NCBI GenBank assembly: GCA_013368375.1 | Contig: JAACJP010000081.1 | Span: 1-40,236, forward strand | Length of the DNA stretch: 40,236 bases | Direction: 5' to 3' | Source: Tricholomella constricta | Taxonomy: Eukaryota; Basidiomycota; Agaricomycetes; Agaricales; Lyophyllaceae | Shown: one piece after another, positions 22,191 through 28,889 of the stretch | Layout: every line of letters begins with the position of its first letter | Numbering within the stretch: the first letter of the stretch is position 1 | Notes under the pieces: model-generated | What the model was told of the DNA's origin: nothing | What the model saw: the letters and a program-made list of their open reading frames with translations, nothing else | The model's database searches: none | Position numbers and translations under genes: made by a program

Positions 22191-22905
22191 GCCTGCGCCA
22201 CGTTACGCTGGAGAGAAGGTTATTAGTAAGTCGGTTGTTGTACTTTAAATGGGCCCTTGCCAGCCCAGCCGACCCAATGCCGGAAACGGCAACGCGTTAG
22301 CTCAGTAATGATGTACAATTATGCGGACCGTACAACCTACGATGTCCACCGAAGCAGCGCTCTGCATTGTCCGATGGACACTGTACAGCCACTGTACACC
22401 TGATCGCATCAAATATCATCTGATGACGTCGCCTCTGATTGATGCGTTGACAGGACATGCCAATCAGCCCCTGGGTTGATCGGAGCTCCGTTGATGCGAC
22501 ATCATGCTTCGTTGCTGATCTGTTCCGCCGGGTTTTGATCCGGATCGCCTCGGATAAAAGAACAGCCCTGATCGAATGATATATCAGGCAGGTGTCAACA
22601 TTTTGACAGCTAGAAACTGTCACAATGTGCCACACCGTGTGCACCGACACACCACATGCTCGGTTATGCCGAGGTCGCTCCGAAATTGGCGCGACATGGA
22701 TTATTATCGCGATCATCAGAGAAATCTGATTCGCTGCTCGTGACAGGACCGTGTGGACCCTCTGTCCAAGTCCCCTGATGTCTGCTACCTTCGCGGCGCC
22801 CCTCACGGCACCACCGCGCGGGCAAGCGATCAGCTGGACGATGGGAGTTGTAACCCACCGGTCCGGTTGCAGTGCAACACGGGCAAATACCAGACCTCGG
22901 ACGTC

Positions 22906-22913
22906 TATAAAAG
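22906..22913 (+). promoter_or_regulatory. TATA-like box in left pseudo-LTR
   Basis: TATAAAAG lies four bases before the hammerhead. A start site about 30 bp downstream would fall inside the ribozyme, so only the downstream hammerhead would be complete in such a transcript. The same box is at 27495-27502 in the right pseudo-LTR. Confidence 0.45.
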
Positions 22914-22916
22914 CAC

Positions 22917-22992
22917 GCAGAGAGTACTGATGAGAGCTCAACTGCTCGAAAGTCCCTACAACTCGAAAGAGGGGTGGGCCTTTACTTTCTGC
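22917..22992 (+). ncRNA. Hammerhead ribozyme, left pseudo-LTR
   Basis: The hammerhead core is present in order. Stem I is GCAGAGAGUA (22917-22926) paired with UACUUUCUGC (22983-22992), 10 bp with one G-U. Then come CUGAUGA (22927-22933), stem II GAGC/GCUC (22934-22937 with 22944-22947) with loop UCAACU, and GAAA (22948-22951). Stem III runs from A22951-U22981 through C22956-G22976 with one U-C mismatch, and its loop holds a CUC-GAAA-GAG hairpin. Cleavage is expected after U22982, giving an unusual CUU site rather than GUC. Hammerheads in pseudo-LTRs are a known Penelope-element feature. Confidence 0.8.
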
Positions 22993-23049
22993 AAACAGCC
23001 TCATCCACACTACATCCAGTCGCTCCGAACGCCTTCGGCGTTCGTCGCT

Positions 23050-23066
23050 CCCCCCCTAACCCTAAG
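23050..23066 (+). repeat. Telomere-like stretch after left pseudo-LTR
   Basis: A C-tract followed by CCCTAACCCTAAG, i.e. about two units of the C-rich telomere strand. It spans the boundary between the pseudo-LTR and the element body, just upstream of the likely start codon. Confidence 0.75.
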
Positions 23067-23115
23067 CTTGTGTGCCTGTCTTCGCGTTCTCTACTCTCTT
23101 ACCGCCCTCCACTCT

Positions 23116-24226
23116 ATGTCTTTCGCTATGATGGCCTCTGGAACCCCTCGGGGTACACAGACTGCTCTCGAAGCCTTCGGGATTCGAAGCATGCCTCGAA
23201 TTGGCAAGATTACCCGTCTGCCAGCGTCGTCGTCTTCGACGACGGTTATGGGTCTCGGTTCCGCCCTCACCGGTGGAAAGACTGGCTCCGCGGACGCCCG
23301 AGCTGCTGTCCTTGGGAACGCCAACAGCCTCGGCGACATCCTCGCCTACGTACCCGGCAATTATGTCGAAGTACTCCGAGCCCCCCTTCGGAAGATCGTC
23401 GATCTTGCCGGGAAGTTATCTGGTGTCACGAAGGCACTTGATAACCTTCACCGGCACAAGGCGATGAAAACGTGGCCCCCGATGCTTCAAGGGGTCCATG
23501 AACCGAAGGTCGAGATCACGTCCGAGTATGCGGCCTCACAACCCGCTGAACTCAAAGCACTCTCCGACGAGCACGCCGCCTACCGTACAGCGGCGCTCGA
23601 TAAGATCATCGCGATCAAGGAGAACGAACGGACTCATCTCGGATCCCTCCTCGAGTCGTCCAAGTTGCTCGCTACCCTTGGTGATATCGTCACCCGGCGG
23701 TATGACGAAATCAAGGAACGTCTCCGCACTCCAACGTGGAAACGAGAGAACAACGCCACTGTGTTGGACAGATGGACGGACTCGGCTCCGGCCAAGACCG
23801 AATATCAGAACCTCTCTGCAGATCTGCCGATCATCGTCGGTAGGCTTATTCTGATCGAGGATAATCGGTACCTCGCAGAAAAGAATCGCCGAGAGGAAAA
23901 GACTCGTCTTAAGGCGGATGCAGATGTCGAAATGGGCGACGCATCCGACGCGCAACTAGCCGACATCGTCGAGAAGAAGGTTGCTGCGCAACTTAAGAAA
24001 CTTAATCTATCGGTAAGCACCTCGCTTGAAGATAGAATCCGAGCGGACATTAAACATGTTCTTGCAGGCTTCGAAAAGATCGGGTCCCTCGAAGAAAGGC
24101 CCGCAAAAGTCCGCCGGATCGAAGGCCAAGAAGGCCATCACCAAGCCGAAGAAAACGCCGCCCAAATCGCTGCAAAAGCGCGGCAAGCCTTCGGCGAAGG
24201 CAATGGGGAAGCGCAAGGCCAACTAG
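23116..24226 (+). CDS. Alternative spliced ORF1 (gag-like, lysine-rich tail)
   Basis: A candidate intron of 55 nt (24013-24067; GTAAGC donor, TGTTCTTGCAG acceptor) sits in the frame. Because 55 is not a multiple of three, splicing shifts translation into another frame of about 50 residues. That frame is dominated by Lys, Ser, Pro and Ala (SKKGPQKSAGSKAKK, then TPPKSLQKRG) and ends at TAG 24224-24226. The product would be about 351 aa, a plausible nucleic-acid-binding or nuclear-targeting ORF1 protein without RT. Leaving the intron in gives the ORF1-RT fusion. The spliced frame has more G/C at third codon positions than the unspliced frame over the same bases, which supports its being coding. 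This is an inference from splice-site patterns, with no RNA evidence. Confidence 0.5.
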
Positions 24227-26706
24227 GCCTTGCTCGGATAAGGTACAACTCTCCCGATACCTATCCTGATTGGTTACTAATCATTCCTCGTCCCCTTGCT
24301 ATCAGAACACTTCTCCTGCGCGCCCCGATAGAGGTTATCGAATCGGCGAGGTTCCGCGGAGGTGTTCACCAGGGCCCGGGAGTTTTACTCCCGGATTTTA
24401 TTTCTATACATTTGTCAGCCGGCGCACGCTACTTATCGGGAGTTGCGCCCCGAAATAAAATTATTCTTGATGCATATGATGATTTCTGTGATCGTCTAAG
24501 GTGGAGACTTTATTGGACACAGAGAATTGCACAAGGACAAGCCCAAGAACGTCCTTATGACCCAGACTACGACGTACCGCATGAACGTAACTCATGCTCG
24601 CTACGTATTGATTATGTCGAAGGAGGTCTTGAGAAGGGAAGGGCTTACATAGACGATTACCTACGTAATGTCGCACCCTCTCTGCAACGTCAACACAGGG
24701 TTCAGTCTGATCTCGTTGACGTCAAGAGTCTCCTTAGATTCCTGAAGGAGAACGACTATGTCGTTCTACCGACGGATAAGAACCTCGGACTATCTGTAGT
24801 CACCAGACAATGGTTCTTGGACGGTACGGCTAAGCTCCTCATGGACCCGAATAACTATTCGATAGTTACCCCTGAGGAAGCGCTCAAAGTGCTAGATACA
24901 GTACGAGAGAAGATTGAGACCCTCTCTTTGAATGCAGTCAGTCTTCTCCAGCATAAGCAACTGGCGGACTTCTTGCGGTCAAATGTACCAAAACAGGATA
25001 AGCCGAAGCTCGATGACTATGCGCTCCCGCTCTTCTATGGAATCCCTAAAATCCATAAGAATCCGGTGAAAATGCGCCCCATCGTCCCATGCTTCGCTGC
25101 GATGCAAAATCCTGCCGCAAAGTACGTATCAAAACACCTGAAACCCTTGGTCGAAAAGCGACCTTATGTGCTCAAGGGCACTAAGGACATGGCGATCAAG
25201 CTCAATGAAATGCGGGATAAAATCAACCCGCGACGACAAGTCTACCTCGTCGGCTTTGATATTGTTGCGTATTATCCCAACATACCAACCGACGTCTGTA
25301 TCGAGATGGTCTACTCGAAATGGATAGATGAAATGCATCCATCGCTCCCCGAGAGAGCCATGATGCGTCAAGCGATTGCCGCGTCGTCAAGAAACTTGAT
25401 TTTTAAGTTCGAAAGCAGTTACATCAGGCAAACCAGCGGTCTGGCTATGGGTATCGCATCCAGTCCAGATTTCGCCAACTGTTGGGCCGGCCTGTATGAA
25501 GAACAGTTTCTGCCCCATCCGGACGTCCCGTTCTACGGACGTTACATAGACGATGGGTTCATGTTGGTCTATGCCGACTCTGAGCAAAGCGCGCTCGCGC
25601 TTGCCCAGGGACTCGTTAAAATCGGTGACCTCGAACTTACGTGGGAAGTCTCTCGCTACTCCATGCCTTTCTTGGACATGTTGGTTTACATCGACCCGCT
25701 GTCTAACACGGTCGAATGGAAGCCATTCCGCAAGGCGAGAAACAACCTAGAACGAATCCCATTTGCCAGCCACCACCCCTTTGATATCAAAAGAGGAACC
25801 TTCTTCGGGGAAATGGCACGCATGGCTGTCCTTAGCAGTTCGTCTGCGAACTATATCGACGCGTTGAATGATCTTCGCCAGATATACATTGCTAGAGGAT
25901 ACCCAGCCGCGTTGGTGAAGAAATGGCTTAAAGAACAAACCTCCAAGAGATGGAAACAAAGGTACCACGTACCTGACAGAAGCGCCAGTACAATCGGCGC
26001 TCCGGCAACGGGTAAACTCTTGGTTCTCAAAAGCTATTTCAACCCGATTTGGGATAAGTTCAACATCCATGAACTTGCAACCATTGTCACAGGACATTGG
26101 GTAGATAAACTCGTCGAGTTAGATCGACAGTTCTCCCGATTTTGGGACTCTGGTGCTGACGCCCAGGGTCCAGTAAGGCTCGATGCCCCAAGGCCTCCGC
26201 CTGCGGTCCCCTCGCGCCGGGGAAACCGTCGACGGGACGATTCCGTGGAGGTTATCCATGGAACATTGAATGTGGACCCAGTTCGAAATGAACGGCCGCT
26301 GCCGTCTACTCCGCCCGCTGCGGAATGTCGGGTGATAGCCGCGGCGGGGTCTGAGACAACGGAGGTTCTAGTAGGATCGAACTCCGCTTCAATGCCACCC
26401 GGGGAAACCTGGGAGGAAATCTCGTTGGCGTACTTAGAACCGCCGAGAAAATACCTCAACAGCCGTGAGGTCGCTCGGGTTCTTGACTTACGCAAAATCG
26501 GCCTGGTGACAGCAAGGTGGCTCGTTAGTCGAAAGAAAACACATAATCTTATCGACAGCGTAAATGAGCTTAAGAAAAGCACCCTTGAACTTTCGCCACA
26601 AGAGTTGCAAGAGTTACGTCAGTACGGCGAACAGCTCGTTCTGACCTCTGACGGCGACCGCGCCTCCCTCGCGGAGGAGCACGAACCCATGGATGAATCT
26701 TGGTAA
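23116..26706 (+). CDS. Penelope-like element ORF1-RT fusion (reverse transcriptase)
   Basis: The open frame starts at ATG 22753, but that ATG lies upstream of the ribozyme. I prefer the ATG at 23116 (residue 122 of the long frame), after the pseudo-LTR and telomere-like stretch, giving 1196 aa. In long-frame numbering, the N-terminal third is low-complexity then helical (possible coiled coil at about 395-420). Penelope RT features follow: TDKNLG (674-679, the DKG-type motif), YGIPKIHK (762-769), RPIVP (about 775), catalytic Asp in FDIVAYYPNIP (D836), SGLAMG (895-900), catalytic YIDD (931-934), FLD (973-975) and HHPFDIKRG with a following GE..R (1007-1023). About 250 residues follow the thumb, with no recognisable GIY-YIG nuclease. 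It would copy element RNA from a free DNA 3' end, such as a telomere. The frame has no stop or frameshift and appears functional. Confidence 0.88.
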   Translation: MSFAMMASGTPRGTQTALEAFGIRSMPRIGKITRLPASSSSTTVMGLGSALTGGKTGSADARAAVLGNANSLGDILAYVPGNYVEVLRAPLRKIVDLAGKLSGVTKALDNLHRHKAMKTWPPMLQGVHEPKVEITSEYAASQPAELKALSDEHAAYRTAALDKIIAIKENERTHLGSLLESSKLLATLGDIVTRRYDEIKERLRTPTWKRENNATVLDRWTDSAPAKTEYQNLSADLPIIVGRLILIEDNRYLAEKNRREEKTRLKADADVEMGDASDAQLADIVEKKVAAQLKKLNLSVSTSLEDRIRADIKHVLAGFEKIGSLEERPAKVRRIEGQEGHHQAEENAAQIAAKARQAFGEGNGEAQGQLGLARIRYNSPDTYPDWLLIIPRPLAIRTLLLRAPIEVIESARFRGGVHQGPGVLLPDFISIHLSAGARYLSGVAPRNKIILDAYDDFCDRLRWRLYWTQRIAQGQAQERPYDPDYDVPHERNSCSLRIDYVEGGLEKGRAYIDDYLRNVAPSLQRQHRVQSDLVDVKSLLRFLKENDYVVLPTDKNLGLSVVTRQWFLDGTAKLLMDPNNYSIVTPEEALKVLDTVREKIETLSLNAVSLLQHKQLADFLRSNVPKQDKPKLDDYALPLFYGIPKIHKNPVKMRPIVPCFAAMQNPAAKYVSKHLKPLVEKRPYVLKGTKDMAIKLNEMRDKINPRRQVYLVGFDIVAYYPNIPTDVCIEMVYSKWIDEMHPSLPERAMMRQAIAASSRNLIFKFESSYIRQTSGLAMGIASSPDFANCWAGLYEEQFLPHPDVPFYGRYIDDGFMLVYADSEQSALALAQGLVKIGDLELTWEVSRYSMPFLDMLVYIDPLSNTVEWKPFRKARNNLERIPFASHHPFDIKRGTFFGEMARMAVLSSSSANYIDALNDLRQIYIARGYPAALVKKWLKEQTSKRWKQRYHVPDRSASTIGAPATGKLLVLKSYFNPIWDKFNIHELATIVTGHWVDKLVELDRQFSRFWDSGADAQGPVRLDAPRPPPAVPSRRGNRRRDDSVEVIHGTLNVDPVRNERPLPSTPPAAECRVIAAAGSETTEVLVGSNSASMPPGETWEEISLAYLEPPRKYLNSREVARVLDLRKIGLVTARWLVSRKKTHNLIDSVNELKKSTLELSPQELQELRQYGEQLVLTSDGDRASLAEEHEPMDESW

Positions 26707-26742
26707 TAATCCGTCCTATGCATGATTGTATGGGAAGGTTCA

Positions 26743-26776
26743 AACCCTTACCCCTAACGTTAACCTAACCGCTAAC
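26743..26776 (+). repeat. Degenerate telomere-like stretch before right pseudo-LTR
   Basis: The words AACCCTTA, CCCCTAAC, TTAACC, TAACC and CTAAC run together, i.e. degenerate C-strand telomere repeats. The stretch fills most of the 71-bp gap between the RT stop codon and the right pseudo-LTR. Confidence 0.7.
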
Positions 26777-27505
26777 AAGGCCTGCGCCACGTTACGCTGG
26801 AGAGAAGGTTATTAGTAAGTCGGTTGTTGTACTTTAAATGGGCCCTTGCCAGCCCAGCCGACCCAATGCCGGAAACGGCAACGCGTTAGCTCAGTAATGA
26901 TGTACAATTATGCGGACCGTACAACCTACGATGTCCACCGAAGCAGCGCTCTGCATTGTCCGATGGACACTGTACAGCCACTGTACACCTGATCGCATCA
27001 AATATCATCTGATGACGTCGCCTCTGATTGATGCGTTGACAGGACATGCCAATCAGCCCCTGGGTTGATCGGAGCTCCGTTGATGCGACATCATGCTTCG
27101 TTGCTGATCTGTTCCGCCGGGTTTTGATCCGGATCGCCTCGGATAAAAGAACAGCCCTGATCGAATGATATATCAGGCAGGTGTCAACATTTTGACAGCT
27201 AGAAACTGTCACAATGTGCCACACCGTGTGCACCGACACACCACATGCTCGGTTATGCCGAGGTCGCTCCGAAATTGGCGCGACATGGATTATTATCGCG
27301 ATCATCAGAGAAATCTGATTCGCTGCTCGTGACAGGACCGTGTGGACCCTCTGTCCAAGTCCCCTGATGTCTGCTACCTTCGCGGCGCCCCTCACGGCAC
27401 CACCGCGCGGGCAAGCGATCAGCTGGACGATGGGAGTTGTAACCCACCGGTCCGGTTGCAGTGCAACACGGGCAAATACCAGACCTCGGACGTCTATAAA
27501 AGCAC

Positions 27506-27581
27506 GCAGAGAGTACTGATGAGAGCTCAACTGCTCGAAAGTCCCTACAACTCGAAAGAGGGGTGGGCCTTTACTTTCTGC
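27506..27581 (+). ncRNA. Hammerhead ribozyme, right pseudo-LTR
   Basis: Same sequence and fold as the ribozyme at 22917-22992. Cleavage is expected after 27571. Cutting at both ribozymes would release a 4589-nt RNA carrying the entire ORF, with a 5'-hydroxyl and a 2',3'-cyclic phosphate. Confidence 0.8.
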
Positions 27582-27638
27582 AAACAGCCTCATCCACACT
27601 ACATCCAGTCGCTCCGAACGCCTTCGGCGTTCGTCGCT

Positions 27639-27652
27639 CCCCCCCTAACCCT
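27639..27652 (+). repeat. Telomere-like stretch at element/satellite junction
   Basis: A C-tract and CCCTAACCCT terminate the right pseudo-LTR, directly abutting the satellite array. The C-rich strand is on plus, as expected at a left-facing chromosome end. Confidence 0.75.
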
Positions 27653-27823
27653 GGCATAATAAGTTGTACGTAATTTATTGTACTTGCTCAGAATACGTTA
27701 ACGCAAATTGCCCGTCAGATTTTATGTTGCCTCGCTGGCGTTGGATTTGAATTGTCGGAATTAATTGTGTGCAGTGCGTTTGATTTGACTTGCATCTCGC
27801 TCCATCTTTTCAGAGCAGAACAT

Positions 27824-27915
27824 GTTTCCGAACCTTAACCGAGACACGAGCAGAAACGTTCCCAACCCAAAACTCTAACCGAGGCACCCGAAGCTCTAAC
27901 TCAAACCTCTAACCG
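27824..27915 (+). repeat. Degenerate telomere-like words inside each satellite unit
   Basis: Each unit contains a stretch with CCTTAACCG, CTCTAACCG, CTCTAACTC and CTCTAACCGG (first right-array copy given; in the left array at about 757-844). They resemble CCCTAA repeats that have drifted. Their presence in every unit suggests the unit once captured telomeric DNA. Confidence 0.5.
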
Positions 27916-28870
27916 GTCGCCGGGTACGCCACTCGCTGGGTACGCCATGCGTCACGTACGCCAGTCGCCTCCCACGCACCATGTTCAGTCGCAGGTCATG
28001 TTCCTGAAAGCATCAGCCAGACGGTTCGAAAGGTCTATCAGTGACAACCAAGCATCAACAGTCCCCAACAGCATATGTAGCCGTACGTTTTTTCTCTTGA
28101 GCTTCAAAGGAATGCCAACCGTTGCAATCAGCACACGCATGCACAACAACGTTCACGCAAGCAAACTTACCATCAGGATCACAACTAAACAAGTACACAC
28201 CACAGAGCTCGACTTCAATGGCTTTCACCCGTCACTCATCGGTTATTGTGTTGCTAGAACATATGGACTTGTCGCTCATCGGCTACGTCAATTGCAGTGA
28301 AAGTCGTTGTTGCGTATGCCCAAAGATATCCCTACACCCTCCCTCGCTCTCGTTAGAACGTGTCACTCAAACGACATCTCATCAAAACGTGCCACTAGTC
28401 GTACATAATTTATTGTCCTTGCTGAGAATACTAGCTTTTACACAAAGCAGACTGCCCGTCAGATTCTACATTGCCTCGCTAGCGTTGGATTTGCATCGTC
28501 AGGAACATCATAAAATTGTCCCGCTAGTGGTACGTAATTTACTGTACTTGCTGAGAATACTAGCGTTCACGCAAATTGCCCGTGTGGCGCATCAGCTTCT
28601 ATGTTGCCTCGCTGGCGTTAGATTTGATTTGCGTTGTCAGGAACAATCGTGTGCAGTGTGTTTCATTTGACTTGCATCTCGCTGCAAGCAAACTTCTGTA
28701 CGTAGCTAGTCCGATCTATTATACTGCCGCTAGTCGTACGTAGCTAGTTCGATCTATTATACTCGCTCAGAATACTGGCTAGTCTATTGAACAAACAGAC
28801 CGCACATCGAATTTTACATTGCCTTGCTGGCATTTGGTTTGATTTGCATTTGTTTGGACATGTATGCACA

Positions 28871-28889
28871 GCACCCTCAGTGAGGGTGC
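28871..28889. repeat. Palindrome in right-array units
   Basis: GCACCCTCAGTGAGGGTGC, one per unit, at 28871, 30363, 31855, 33347, 33637 (the extra 290-bp duplication), 35129, 36621, 38113 and 39605. All copies have a central G and are identical. Confidence 0.92.

Larger units (their letters stand above)
22189..23063 (+). repeat. Left pseudo-LTR of the Penelope-like element
   Basis: Direct repeat of 26778-27652. It starts AGGCCTGCGCCACG and ends in a C-tract plus CCCTAACCCT. No difference between the copies was seen where I compared them, and long ORFs across them translate identically. It contains a CTCGG-TTATG-CCGAG hairpin (about 22660-22674), a TATA-like box and a hammerhead ribozyme. An antisense 237-aa ORF (22297-23010) is open in both copies but unrecognised. 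Confidence 0.93.
22189..27652 (+). mobile_element. Penelope-like retroelement, endonuclease-less (Coprina/Athena type)
   Basis: A 5464-bp element with two 875-bp direct repeats (pseudo-LTRs, 22189-23063 and 26778-27652; offset 4589 bp) around an uninterrupted reverse-transcriptase frame. The RT has Penelope hallmarks and no recognisable GIY-YIG endonuclease. Each pseudo-LTR carries a hammerhead ribozyme. CCCTAA-like stretches lie at the pseudo-LTR boundaries. Elements of this kind are known from basidiomycetes and rotifers, where they attach to chromosome ends by extending telomeric overhangs. No target-site duplication is apparent. The left edge abuts a dispersed repeat and the right edge abuts satellite DNA. 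The intact frame and matching pseudo-LTRs suggest recent activity. Confidence 0.88.
26778..27652 (+). repeat. Right pseudo-LTR of the Penelope-like element
   Basis: Direct repeat of 22189-23063 at an offset of 4589 bp. It ends in the C-tract and CCCTAACCCT (27639-27652), then passes directly into the first satellite unit (GGCATAATAAG at 27653). Confidence 0.93.

Noticed and set aside
22419..22450. A second CUGAUGA in the pseudo-LTR
   Set aside because: No downstream GAAA and no stem II or stem I partner could be found.
22297..23010. 237-aa antisense ORF in both pseudo-LTRs
   Set aside because: It is identical in both copies because the DNA is identical. It has no recognisable domain and overlaps the ribozyme and TATA-like box. 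It was kept only as a remark.
22753..23115. Upstream 121-residue extension of the RT frame
   Set aside because: It runs through the TATA-like box, hammerhead and telomere-like stretch, so it is unlikely to be translated. ATG 23116 fits better.
23498..23854. 118-aa Arg/Ser-rich ORF overlapping the RT frame
   Set aside because: Shadow frame upstream of the candidate intron. It does not connect by any evident splice site.
26080..26706. Possible GIY-YIG endonuclease at the RT C-terminus
   Set aside because: No GIY...YIG pair or the usual downstream Arg/Glu pattern could be found in the tail.
28122..28670. 182-aa, 117-aa, 103-aa and 85-aa ORFs repeated in every satellite unit
   Set aside because: They recur only because the DNA unit recurs. 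They overlap on both strands, lack domains, and the repeated SLIGY and APSVRV words reflect sub-repeats and the palindrome.
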